A stretch of 45,100 nt of DNA, from positions 1 through 45,100 of the forward strand of contig JAITCL010000053.1 in NCBI GenBank assembly GCA_031283105.1, given 5' to 3'. Source of the stretch: Treponema sp. GTDB taxonomy: Bacteria > Spirochaetota > Spirochaetia > Treponematales > Breznakiellaceae. Of the stretch, positions 36,101 through 43,692 are shown piece after piece. A program made the position numbers and the translations under genes. Positions within the stretch are counted from its first letter, which is position 1, and every line of letters begins with the position of its first letter. Under the pieces are notes generated by a model. It was given only the letters and a program-made list of their open reading frames with translations. It made no database searches and was not told where the DNA came from.

Positions 36101-39100
36101 GGTAGGGCAGGGGGCTTACATAAACCGAAGTTTCGGCAGACACATTCCGTCCACTTCCTTTTTCAAAAGCCTCGGTGTAAAAAGCAAGGCGGTATGTCGC
36201 ATTTTCAAACTTTGCCAGATTTAAATTAAATTCGGCAGTCCCTTCCGCACCTGTGGTTTTTGTTCCAAGAAATTCCTCAAAGCTGTTTTTTGCGAGATAC
36301 GGATCCCTGAACTGATAATCGCGGTATTGGCGGAAATATTGATGCCCCGGCGACAAATTGATCTGCGCCTTTACCTCGTTACCCGAAGCGGCAGTGCCAA
36401 AAAGGTTGCGTACCGTTACGCGCCCTTTTAATTCACCGGGGGCGATCCAGCCTTCCTGCGGCACGGGATCGAAAGCAGCGGTAACATTCAAAGTGTCCGG
36501 CAAAAATTCTTCTACTTTCACCGTTTGAGAACCCAAAAATACATGACGTTCCCTTAATTCATCGCCCTGCTTGTATTCCTGAATTACATAAACCGAAGTT
36601 GTATAAGTACCCGTAGGCGACCAGTCATGGGTGCTAAAGCGAATGTCTTCTACCCCTTCCGGCGACAGTTTGATTCGCCTGTTGTAAATTTCAGCGCCAC
36701 GCGGATCTGTTACACGACATTCAAGCGGAGTGCCGCCCAAGTTTACAGCCCAGTCGCCGCTTTTAATCACAAACCCTATCCGCGCCTCATCTCCCGGGCG
36801 GTATATCCCGCGGTCGGAAAATAGAAACGCCCGCAGCGTTTTAGGATCGCTTGCCCCCTGAATACCCCCTACGTCAAAGGAAGAGTAGTCAAGATTGCGG
36901 CCATTGGCGTTATACGCCATAAAAGACAAATCTTCCCCGGAAAGAACCGTGTAAACCGTGGGGGCGCGGTCGTTTTTATAGGTATTGTCAAAAAAGGGAA
37001 TTCGCGCGTGGCCTCCCGAATCGGTAGAGGTGGAAAAAATCGGGTTGCCGTTAAGCCCAATCACACTAACAGCCGCCCCCGCGACAGGATTTCCTGTAGC
37101 GATTGATTGAACAAAAACATCCTTGCCGGAATCGGCGCTGGTTTTCACAAAGAAGCCCAAATCAGTTACCATGATAAGCCGCCTGTCGCTGTATCCCCCT
37201 CCTTTCATTTGGACGGTAAAAATGAAAAGACCATGCCGTAAATTTTTGTTGGGTATATTATCCAAATACCGTGAAAAATCAAAAGAGAAATAGCCGATGT
37301 CGCGGTCGTTGGCAACCGGAACAGACGCGCTTTCGGTGTACTGTTCGGTAATATTGTACTGATTAAAATTGTAACTTCTAAAGTTGATATTGCTGATGTC
37401 CCCCGAAGTCTGCGACACCAGATGATTGACATCGTCGGGCCTGATACGCCCAATGTTAAATTCTACCTCACTTATTCCCCGGCTCATCATGGAAAGCCGC
37501 TTGTCTCCGCTGAAAGAAAGAATAGAGCCTTCCGAAAGTATCGAAAGCTCTTTCGGAAGATTTTTTACCCGAAAAATTTGTTCGTAAGATTCGGCAAGAA
37601 CATAACCACCGTAGAACTTTGTACCTTCATTCAACTTGAAGTAAAGATACTGTCCGGGTTCGGCTTCGAATTTCCAACTGTTAGTTGAGCTGTATTTAAG
37701 CTCATTGGGGAGCGCTTCAAGATTGAGCTTTTTTGATAATGCCAAAACTTCGGGCACTATTTCACTCAGGCTGTCCCAGTCGTAATACTTCTGTCCCCTT
37801 AAGCCCGGCAGTTCGGGCAGATCCCTTGGCAGTATCCACGCGGCAACATTTTTTGCCAATTCAGCGGGGTCAACAGTCCCCTGAGTCTCCATCACCAAAA
37901 CCTGATCGTATATCTGCTGGTCGTTCTTCACCAGTACATAATTCATGTCATCTACACGCACATAACTGGTCATGCCGGGAATTTCTACATATGCGCTTTG
38001 GCTGTCCGCCGGACTTCCTTCATTGTTAAAATCCCTTACACCGGAGGAAATTGTCAGCCGCATTGAGATCGTTTTTGCCGGCATTCCCAGCGGTTCTGAT
38101 ACAATGTAAGCGCGGGTACGGTCCTGGTTATACGTCAACGAAAACAGGTATGGCCGTTTTTTTAACGAGCCTGAATCGGCGTTTATCTGCGGTGCAATGA
38201 TGATGTTCCTTTCCAGAGAAGCCATATCAAGCGGATAATTCGTCCTTACTGTAAACAGCGCCCGTTTTATCTCGCTGTCCTCGGGGTCTATGTAAAATTC
38301 ACTTTCGATAATCCGCATGGAAAAATCTTCAATATCAAAATGAAAACTGTTATCTACTTTTATATGTGAAGGAAAAAAGTCTTTGGCAAAAGTGACGGTG
38401 TACCGCTTTCCTGTCCGCCATGTTTGTTCAGTAGAAAAAATCAATGTATTATCTTCAAACCATTTCCAGATTCCTTCGATGGGCGGATTGATAGTTATCA
38501 TCCCCGCCGGAACTTCGTTATCCTTCATTTCCAGCGTTGCCGCTGAACCCCGGAAAGATACCGTAAGGTTGGGGCGATCTTCGGGATCACCGGTTGTGCC
38601 GGGAGGCTGTACGCGAAAACTGACATTAATGAGCTGCGGCAAGCGTGATTGATAGAATTTGTAAGCGGCATTGCCCGCGGGAATCAAACACAGAACGGCT
38701 AAAATTACGCAGAAACGGACGCGGTGATTCCGCCACTGACCCGCAAAAAACGCGCCGGTCTTTTTGAACGTTGCGGGAACAGGCCCACGGTTGAAAGTGT
38801 CCGCAATATATCCAAAAAATTCCGGCGGCGTGTAAGAACCTAGAAAATACCGCGCTATTTCTCTGGCGCTTTTTTTGTTTTTTACGAAAGATGCAAGAAA
38901 CAATATCCCGAGAATATCAAAAACAAAAAACAACTGTGATAATGTAAAGATTATTGCCAGTACAAGATTTAACTTTTTTTCTTTGCGCAATAATTTTATG
39001 TAAGCAATACTGTATACCGATGTTCCCAATAACACTGTATACAGCAATGTTAAGAAAATAATTTTCTCAATGCCCCAAAGTCTCATTACTTTGTAAAGAA

Positions 39101-39365
39101 TAAACGCCGCAATCCAGAAAATGATTGAGCCGAATTTAACAAGGCGGGCTGATTTTTTCAGTTTTTCTTCATCTTTCTGCTTTATCAACTTTGATGATTT
39201 AAAAATACTTATGATGGATATAACATCAAATGCCAACAGCAAAAGAGCAAGCAATATCCAAATGATATCTCTAATGTCGCGGAAAAGATAATTAATTATC
39301 ATTATTGTGTTCGCAATCATTGCGGCGCACATTACATTTAATAGTACCAGCTTAATTTTAGCCAT
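33114..39365 (-). CDS. Giant bacterial alpha-2-macroglobulin with N-terminal membrane domain
   Basis: A 2083-residue protein. From about residue 240 on it follows bacterial alpha-2-macroglobulins (YfhM type): repeated beta-sandwich macroglobulin domains, FSDRGIYRPGDEARIGFV near residue 830, the MG/bait region, and a thioester motif PYGCSEQ near residue 1633 with helical toroid repeats after it. It should trap proteases covalently. The oddity is the first ~235 residues: five or six hydrophobic helices (for example IIWILLALLLLAFDVISI) in place of the lipoprotein signal usual in this family. Start ATG 39365 has CGGAGG. It is coupled to pbpC. Confidence 0.92.
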   Translation of the reverse strand: MAKIKLVLLNVMCAAMIANTIMIINYLFRDIRDIIWILLALLLLAFDVISIISIFKSSKLIKQKDEEKLKKSARLVKFGSIIFWIAAFILYKVMRLWGIEKIIFLTLLYTVLLGTSVYSIAYIKLLRKEKKLNLVLAIIFTLSQLFFVFDILGILFLASFVKNKKSAREIARYFLGSYTPPEFFGYIADTFNRGPVPATFKKTGAFFAGQWRNHRVRFCVILAVLCLIPAGNAAYKFYQSRLPQLINVSFRVQPPGTTGDPEDRPNLTVSFRGSAATLEMKDNEVPAGMITINPPIEGIWKWFEDNTLIFSTEQTWRTGKRYTVTFAKDFFPSHIKVDNSFHFDIEDFSMRIIESEFYIDPEDSEIKRALFTVRTNYPLDMASLERNIIIAPQINADSGSLKKRPYLFSLTYNQDRTRAYIVSEPLGMPAKTISMRLTISSGVRDFNNEGSPADSQSAYVEIPGMTSYVRVDDMNYVLVKNDQQIYDQVLVMETQGTVDPAELAKNVAAWILPRDLPELPGLRGQKYYDWDSLSEIVPEVLALSKKLNLEALPNELKYSSTNSWKFEAEPGQYLYFKLNEGTKFYGGYVLAESYEQIFRVKNLPKELSILSEGSILSFSGDKRLSMMSRGISEVEFNIGRIRPDDVNHLVSQTSGDISNINFRSYNFNQYNITEQYTESASVPVANDRDIGYFSFDFSRYLDNIPNKNLRHGLFIFTVQMKGGGYSDRRLIMVTDLGFFVKTSADSGKDVFVQSIATGNPVAGAAVSVIGLNGNPIFSTSTDSGGHARIPFFDNTYKNDRAPTVYTVLSGEDLSFMAYNANGRNLDYSSFDVGGIQGASDPKTLRAFLFSDRGIYRPGDEARIGFVIKSGDWAVNLGGTPLECRVTDPRGAEIYNRRIKLSPEGVEDIRFSTHDWSPTGTYTTSVYVIQEYKQGDELRERHVFLGSQTVKVEEFLPDTLNVTAAFDPVPQEGWIAPGELKGRVTVRNLFGTAASGNEVKAQINLSPGHQYFRQYRDYQFRDPYLAKNSFEEFLGTKTTGAEGTAEFNLNLAKFENATYRLAFYTEAFEKGSGRNVSAETSVYVSPLPYLVGYKADGSLNYIARNAVRMLSFIAINPKTEKTNVNDLTLTITELRYVSALVRQPNGVYKYQSIQKDYPVSSRQIIIPVTGLEYPLPTNSPGEYKLTITGPGDMEYNSLNFSVAGSGNIQRSLNRTAELEITMNKKDFRNGEDIELMIKAPYAGAGLITIEREKIYAYHWFRSSGETSMQTITVPAELEGNAYVNVHYLRSQDSREIFMSPFSYGAVSFSISRENRTNRITLNVPGEAKPGEDFVIKYSTARRGKIIVYAVDEGILQLAGYQMPDPLAFFFRKRALEVKTAQILDMVLPRYSVVQNLAAMGGGGGFDEFLSRNLNPFKRKQNVPVAYWSGIVDSGPEVKELRYRVPDYFNGTLRVMAVAVSDSTIGAGEDRALVRSTFIISPNAPMMAAPGDEFDVSVTVTNNQKGIGENGKVRIKAIPSEHLSIAGNSEFNLNIAEGRDQTLNIPVKAAGPLGAAQIHFVASNNGETSELSAYMSVRPAVPYRVSLYSGAIKNKSAEVAIDHNLYEEFHTRDVSLSYLPMGMAKGLSFYLNNFPYGCSEQITSAVFPFLYPQLFKELKYTKAQADEGINRVIGILQARMKENGAIGMWTSRSYDEPMITIYAAHFLTEARNAGYYVPSSMMEKLLQACRNIASGSGTGSYNYATRSYAIYILTLNEIVTTPLIERLKKDMERSEDAQTGFPALYLAGSYALLQKTSDASSILGKIKRAIAKENSFRYFDDLMYHSVYLNIVSRHFPQRLRDISESLLVDMAQQMERQSYTTISANYALMAINAYLKAVPTAETGRFTVQEISKENQRLELKPVGTTLFSVPFSAGAAKIGFENKDNLNLFYQITAAGFDKEIPSKETKNGIEVYREFLDRAGRPAASIKVGDVITVKLNFRSLSNSDLRDVAIVDLCPAGLETEIESVRQASSVSHGEWSPDYVDIREDRLVIYGTVGTRAASFSYRARAINAGSFTTPALFAEALYDKSVWALRPQAAIKIVK

Positions 39366-39387
39366 TTTCAACCTCCGAGTCACAGAT

Positions 39388-39416
39388 ATTATAATCTATT
39401 CCCTTGTATTTGTAAA
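39388..39416 (-). promoter_or_regulatory. Promoter of the alpha-2-macroglobulin/pbpC operon
   Basis: Minus-strand -35 TTTACA (39411-39416) and consensus -10 TATAAT (39388-39393), spacer 17 bp. A leader of about 17-20 nt includes the CGGAGG ribosome site. Confidence 0.65.
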
Positions 39417-39480
39417 CGTATAACGCTACTTCTGTGCCGCAGGGTAGCCATTCCGGTCATTTCCCTGTATTATGAAATCA

Positions 39481-40353
39481 ATGAAAAGGTACATTAACTG
39501 CATCGCGCACAAAACAAGCGAAGGCAATCTTCTTGTCGGGGAAAATTATACCGCCCTGTTTGACTGTGGTATGGCTCATTGCGCGGACGGCACTATACAA
39601 AATGTTAAAAACGCCCTGCAAGGCAGACCGTTGGATTATCTCTTTATTACGCATACCCATTATGACCATATCGGCGCACTGCCTTTTTTAAGAAAAGAAT
39701 GGCCGTTACTGCGTCTGGTGACATCGCAGACAGGGGCGGCCATACTGTTAAAAGACACTCCGCGCAGGGTTATCCGCGATCTTTCAATTGTGGCGGCCAA
39801 TGAGTGTAATGCGCCATTTGATGCCGCGTACAGTGATGATGCGTTTCACGTAGACGTAATTGTTAAAGGCGGGGATAGTATTCCGCTTGGCGGGCTTTCG
39901 GTTGAGACGCTGGAAACGCCCGGGCACACCAGGGACACGCTCAGTTTTTTCATTCCCGAACTTGAAATACTGATCGCAAGTGAAACATCGGGAGCTTTAT
40001 TTCCTGACAATATTGTGTATCCCTCTTACCTGACAAGTTTTAATGACACAGTCAACTCTATAGAAAAATGCCGCAAGATGTCTTATAAATTTTTGTCTCT
40101 GCCGCACAGGGGAATTGCCGATGAAAAAGACGCAAACGGTTTTTTTGACAAAGCTCTGGAAGCCGCCACCACCTGCCGCGATTTTATTTTGAGCATGAAT
40201 GAAAAAAAACTTGATCAGGAAACGATGATAGATATGTTTTTTCAAAAATACGGAAGCGAAACGCTTTTCAGCTATCAACCACGGGATGCCTTTGCCGCAA
40301 ACGCCCGCGCCACCATCGCCTGTACCCTGCGTGAATTTGCGTCCAATGAATAA
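39481..40353 (+). CDS. Metallo-beta-lactamase-fold hydrolase
   Basis: A 290-residue cytoplasmic-type MBL protein: FITHTHYDHIGALPF near residue 57 supplies metal ligands HxHxDH, then ETPGHTRDTLSF near 147 and IASETSG near 165. The last 70 residues are helical and may bind substrate or nucleic acid. No signal peptide is present. Two ATGs are possible (39472, 39481). I chose the second because TATTAT (39468-39473) overlaps the first and would then give a leaderless start 7 nt downstream. It overlaps the DUF167 gene. Confidence 0.8.
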   Translation: MKRYINCIAHKTSEGNLLVGENYTALFDCGMAHCADGTIQNVKNALQGRPLDYLFITHTHYDHIGALPFLRKEWPLLRLVTSQTGAAILLKDTPRRVIRDLSIVAANECNAPFDAAYSDDAFHVDVIVKGGDSIPLGGLSVETLETPGHTRDTLSFFIPELEILIASETSGALFPDNIVYPSYLTSFNDTVNSIEKCRKMSYKFLSLPHRGIADEKDANGFFDKALEAATTCRDFILSMNEKKLDQETMIDMFFQKYGSETLFSYQPRDAFAANARATIACTLREFASNE

Positions 40354-40636
40354 TTATTTCCGCATAGACGGCGATAAAATTCGGCTGGAAATAAAGGCTT
40401 TACCCGGCGCTTCAAAAACGGAGTTAGCGGGAATTAAAGACGGACGTCTGCGGATACGGCTTGCCGCTGCTCCTGAAGACGGCAAGGCAAACGCCGAAAT
40501 GATTAATTTTTTGTCCAAGACGCTTGACTGCCCCAAACGGGATTTGCAGATTCTCTCGGGAGAGAAATCGCGGATTAAAACTGTAGCCATTCCGCTTGAG
40601 TGCAAGGCGCGGATGGAGGGGATTGTTGGGGGGTAG
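40346..40636 (+). CDS. DUF167 (YggU family) protein
   Basis: A 96-residue small protein with the family core LEIKALPGASKTELAG, LRIRLAAAPEDGKANAEMI and ILSGEKSRIKTV. Structures of this family show a compact alpha/beta fold; function is unknown. The ATG at 40346 overlaps the upstream hydrolase stop, so translation is coupled. An earlier in-frame ATG at 40286 lies inside the hydrolase and is not needed. It is the last core gene before the invertase locus. Confidence 0.9.
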   Translation: MNNYFRIDGDKIRLEIKALPGASKTELAGIKDGRLRIRLAAAPEDGKANAEMINFLSKTLDCPKRDLQILSGEKSRIKTVAIPLECKARMEGIVGG

Positions 40637-40666
40637 ATGGGGATTGGGGGTAAAGGGTGTTTATAA

Positions 40667-40701
40667 TGTGTCCGAAAAAGTTTATCAATCTTTCGGACAC
40701 A
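40667..40701. terminator. 35-bp inverted repeat between DUF167 and the left invertase
   Basis: TGTGTCCGAAA (40667-40677) and TTTCGGACACA (40691-40701) pair perfectly over 11 bp around a 13-nt loop. T9 lies 8 nt beyond on the plus strand, so it may terminate the DUF167 message. Its place at the edge of the recombinase block also makes it a candidate recombination or insertion boundary. Confidence 0.45.
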
Positions 40702-40706
40702 ACCCA

Positions 40707-41309
40707 TTACTTTTTTTTTGGCATTCGTTCCTTCATAAATTTAGCTACAGTCATACGATCAACCCCAAGAATTCGCCCTATAGCGCTTTTTGATGTATGT
40801 TTATCAAGGAGTTTTTGTATTTCCTTTTCATGCCCTGTTAATTTAACTTTTGATGGCTTTTTACCAAATGGACGTCCAAGCACAACCCCTTCAGAACGCT
40901 TGCGGGCAAGAGCTTCCTTTGTCCGTTGGGATATTAAATCCCTTTCAATTTCAGCGGATAAAGCAAAGGCAAAAGCAAGAACCTTTGACTGGATATTGTC
41001 GCCTAACCGGTAATTATCTTTGATAGTCCATACCCGTACACCAGTATTCATTAAATGATTCAAAATGGACATAATCATAAAAAGGCTTCTTCCAAGACGT
41101 GATAATTCAGAACATATTATCAAATCGTCTTTTTTGACTTCCGCAAGAAGCGGGCCTAAAAGCCGTTTTTCAGGTAATTTAGTACCGCTGATTGTTTCTT
41201 CAATCCATTGTTCAATTTTGAGATCGTTCTTTAAACAAAATCGCTCAATCTCAAACCGTTGGTGGTCAACCGTTTGTCTGTCCGTGCTGACCCTAATGTA
41301 ACCGTAAGT
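40707..41309 (-). CDS. Serine DNA invertase (Mpi/Hin-like), left copy, start codon missing
   Basis: Two hundred codons of a small serine recombinase of the Mpi/Hin/Gin class. The resolvase domain begins TYGYIRVSTDRQTVD, with the catalytic Ser in YIRVSTDRQ, then CSELSRLGRSLF and AEIERDLISQRTKEALARK. A C-terminal Hin-type HTH follows (SAIGRILGVDRMTVAKFM). Alignment with the right copy shows ACT TAC GGT shared, but the codon where the right copy has ATG is TTA here, preceded by a T11 run, and no usual start or Shine-Dalgarno exists. The first alternative is a TTG at 41123, which would drop the catalytic Ser. It is either silent or needs rearrangement. Confidence 0.8.
   Translation of the reverse strand, partial: TYGYIRVSTDRQTVDHQRFEIERFCLKNDLKIEQWIEETISGTKLPEKRLLGPLLAEVKKDDLIICSELSRLGRSLFMIMSILNHLMNTGVRVWTIKDNYRLGDNIQSKVLAFAFALSAEIERDLISQRTKEALARKRSEGVVLGRPFGKKPSKVKLTGHEKEIQKLLDKHTSKSAIGRILGVDRMTVAKFMKERMPKKK
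41296..41309. repeat. 14-bp inverted repeat at invertase starts, left arm
   Basis: Minus-strand ACTTACGGTTACAT, exactly matched in inverse orientation at 43090-43103. It covers codons 2-6 of both invertases and marks where their upstream sequences become unrelated. Confidence 0.6.
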
Positions 41310-41371
41310 TAAAACAAAAAAAAAAAGATTTAGTTAGTTATTTATCGTCATAGCAATAAATGCAGAATTAA

Positions 41372-42178
41372 ATGACCGGTTATATTAAGCAGCACAGTTC
41401 AACACTCGAATTCCTTTCCGGTAATTCATGGGTTATTCTTAATCCCATAGAAAAAAGGATAAAAGAAAAAATAGAGCGCGTTGGGACACCGCTTAAAGAT
41501 TGGGATATTTCAATCAATTATGGTATAAAAACAGGGTGTAATGAGGCGTTTATCATTGACAAAACCAAACGTGATGAGCTTATCGCAAAAAACAAAAAAT
41601 CTGCCGAAATTATACACCCGATTTTACGTGGCAGGGATATTAAGCGATATGGATATGAATTCGCAGAACAATACATTATCGCCACTTTTCCGAGTAGGAA
41701 ATATGATATTGATGATTATCCCGCTGTACGTGATTATTTACTTAAATATGGCAAACAGAAACTTGAACAATCGGGAAAACCAGGAGCAAGGAAAAAGACC
41801 TCGCACAAGTGGTTTGAAACCCAAGACCCGATAGCTTATTGGGACGATTTTTCCAAGCAGAAAATATTTTATCCAGATATAACTGAAAGATTGAGTTTTT
41901 GTATCAGCGATGAAGAGATTTATTGTAATAATACGGCTTATTTTTTAGTATCAAATACAGAAAACCTTGAATATATTTTAATGTATCTAAATTCCGATCT
42001 TATTAATTGGTATTATAAAACTCTATCAGTGCAACTGGGGGAAACTGCTGTTAGAATGTTTTCCATCTATGTATTAAATATTCCAATCCCTAAAAATGGA
42101 GATGAAGATATTTTTAGATCATATAAATTAACAAAAAATGAAATAGAGTTTATTCTATCTATATCTTATAATTCTTAA
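41372..42178 (+). CDS. Orphan TaqI-like specificity domain of a type IIG enzyme (left)
   Basis: A 268-residue free-standing domain. Residues about 15-95 are the conserved linker-to-TRD segment of type IIG restriction-methylases: SWVILNPIEKRIKEKIE, GTPLKDWDISINYGIKTGCN, EAFIIDK and PILRGRDIKRYGYEF. Residues 95-268 are the variable recognition part, including KKTSHKWFETQDPIAYWDDF near 140 and ending with the helix region NEIEFILSI. Nuclease and methylase domains are absent, so it cannot restrict alone; it should only supply DNA recognition. Start ATG 41372 has a TAA directly before it and no Shine-Dalgarno. It faces the right copy. Confidence 0.8.
   Translation: MTGYIKQHSSTLEFLSGNSWVILNPIEKRIKEKIERVGTPLKDWDISINYGIKTGCNEAFIIDKTKRDELIAKNKKSAEIIHPILRGRDIKRYGYEFAEQYIIATFPSRKYDIDDYPAVRDYLLKYGKQKLEQSGKPGARKKTSHKWFETQDPIAYWDDFSKQKIFYPDITERLSFCISDEEIYCNNTAYFLVSNTENLEYILMYLNSDLINWYYKTLSVQLGETAVRMFSIYVLNIPIPKNGDEDIFRSYKLTKNEIEFILSISYNS
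41595..41641. repeat. 47-bp inverted repeat inside the specificity ORFs, left arm
   Basis: 45 of 47 bases match 42750-42796 in inverse orientation, while coding sequence on both sides is much more diverged. It encodes KSAEIIxPILRGRDI in the same frame in both ORFs, at the border between the conserved and variable parts. Confidence 0.75.
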
Positions 42179-43022
42179 TAAAATCTTCATATTGCTGTAA
42201 TTCTAAAGTAAGAATTAATGCTTTTTCTATTCTTAAATCCGAATAATCTTTACCTTTTTGAATATCTTCTACAAGAAGATCAAAATCCTCAGAAATAAGG
42301 TTTTCAATTGGAGGGATTTTGACCTTTTCAAAAAAGACTTTAGACAATTCTCTTGTTCCTCCCTTCAATTCTGGGAAATTATCTCTATAACATATTTTAA
42401 AAACATTTGAGTTAAAAAAGGCAGTCAAATAAGTTAAATGATTTCCTGTAATAATAAAGCATTTTTGATTTACCATAAAGCCATTATTATCATACAAGAA
42501 AGGCAAAAATTTTGTCATGTTAGGATATACAATTTTCTGCTTGGAAAAATCGTCCATATAAGCACAGCTACGCAAATTATAAGGCGTATTACCTTGATCA
42601 TCTCTATCTCTAATTTTATCCCAATATTCATCAAGATGCTTTTTTATTGCAGGATATTTTTTAATATCAATAGGCGGAATATTTTTTGATGGTATTCCAT
42701 TGTGTGTATTTATCAAATATAAATCAGAAAAATTTGCCTGATAGCGGGCAATGTCCCTGCCACGTAAAATCGGGCGTATAATTTCGGCAGATTTTTCATC
42801 TTTTTTTACTAATTCATCTCGTTTTTGTTTATCAATAATAAAGGCTTCGTTGCAGCCGGTTAATATTCCCCGATAAATATTTATATCCCAATCTTTTAAC
42901 GGTTTGCCAATTTTCTCAATTTTTTCTTTAATTCTTTTCTCAATATCAGATAGTATTACCCAGCTTTGTCCATTAACAGGAAACGAAGTGGAATTTCCAT
43001 ACTGCTTAATATAATTTTTCAT
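42159..43022 (-). CDS. Orphan TaqI-like specificity domain of a type IIG enzyme (right)
   Basis: A 287-residue partner of the left domain. The N-terminal 95 residues are clearly related (SWVILSDIEKRIKEKIEK, GKPLKDWDINIYRGILTGCN, PILRGRDIARYQANF). The rest differs: NTHNGIPSKNIPPIDIKKYP near 105, YMDDFSKQKIVYPN near 160, and a Leu-rich C-terminal helix ending EDFIKNYKI. Different variable halves imply different recognition sequences. It overlaps the left ORF tail by 20 bp in a convergent layout. ATG 43022 is the first start in an open frame after an A-run; no Shine-Dalgarno is seen. Confidence 0.8.
   Translation of the reverse strand: MKNYIKQYGNSTSFPVNGQSWVILSDIEKRIKEKIEKIGKPLKDWDINIYRGILTGCNEAFIIDKQKRDELVKKDEKSAEIIRPILRGRDIARYQANFSDLYLINTHNGIPSKNIPPIDIKKYPAIKKHLDEYWDKIRDRDDQGNTPYNLRSCAYMDDFSKQKIVYPNMTKFLPFLYDNNGFMVNQKCFIITGNHLTYLTAFFNSNVFKICYRDNFPELKGGTRELSKVFFEKVKIPPIENLISEDFDLLVEDIQKGKDYSDLRIEKALILTLELQQYEDFIKNYKI
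42750..42796. repeat. 47-bp inverted repeat inside the specificity ORFs, right arm
   Basis: Inverse counterpart of 41595-41641. Recombination between the arms would invert 1108 bp and exchange the variable halves in frame. Confidence 0.75.
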
Positions 43023-43086
43023 TTTTTTAACACATAGCCGTAGAAAATTTGCAGAATAGAAGCATAAAACTTATTTGGAGGTTACT

Positions 43087-43692
43087 ATGACTTACGGTTA
43101 CATCAGAGTCAGTACAGACAGGCAGACAGTTGACAATCAACGCTTTGAAATCGAAAGGTTTTGCATCAAAAATAATATAAAAGTGGAGCAATGGATTGAA
43201 GAAACTATCAGTGGTATGAAATCACCCGAAAAGCGACTTTTAGGCTCTCTGCTAGCCGGAGTCAAGAATGATGATCTTATTATTTGTTCTGAGTTGTCTC
43301 GGCTCGGGCGTAGTTTATTTATGATTATGTCTATACTCAATTATTTAATGAATAATGGTGTTAGAGTATGGACAATTAAAGACAATTATCGGCTTGGTGA
43401 TAATATTCAATCAAAAGTATTAGCATTTGCTTTTGGTCTATCTGCCGAAATTGAAAGAGACTTAATATCTCAAAGAACTAAAGAAGCCCTAGCTCGTAAG
43501 CGGTCTGAAGGAATTATTTTAGGCAGACCAATCGGTCGAAAATCTTCTTGTGTTAAACTTTCTGGTCATGAAAAAGAGATACAGGAACTTTTGAACAAGA
43601 AAACTTCAAAAAGTGCTATAGGCCGTATCTTTGGCGTGAACAGAATGACAGTCGATTCTTTTTTAAAAGAAAGAATGTCAAAGAGCAGTTGA
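43087..43692 (+). CDS. Serine DNA invertase (Mpi/Hin-like), right copy
   Basis: A 201-residue intact serine recombinase: MTYGYIRVSTDRQTVDNQ with the catalytic Ser near residue 9, ICSELSRLGRSLF near 65, the AEIERDLISQRTKEAL long helix near 120-140, and a Hin-type HTH with SAIGRIFGVNRMTVDSFL at about 175-192. The length suits invertases and not large integrases. GGAGG (43076-43080) is 6 nt before ATG 43087, so it should be well translated. Mpi-type enzymes can invert many dispersed sites. It points outward from the right specificity domain, mirroring the left copy. Confidence 0.9.
   Translation: MTYGYIRVSTDRQTVDNQRFEIERFCIKNNIKVEQWIEETISGMKSPEKRLLGSLLAGVKNDDLIICSELSRLGRSLFMIMSILNYLMNNGVRVWTIKDNYRLGDNIQSKVLAFAFGLSAEIERDLISQRTKEALARKRSEGIILGRPIGRKSSCVKLSGHEKEIQELLNKKTSKSAIGRIFGVNRMTVDSFLKERMSKSS
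43090..43103. repeat. 14-bp inverted repeat at invertase starts, right arm
   Basis: Plus-strand ACTTACGGTTACAT, the inverse of 41296-41309, starting one base after the ATG of the right invertase. Confidence 0.6.
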
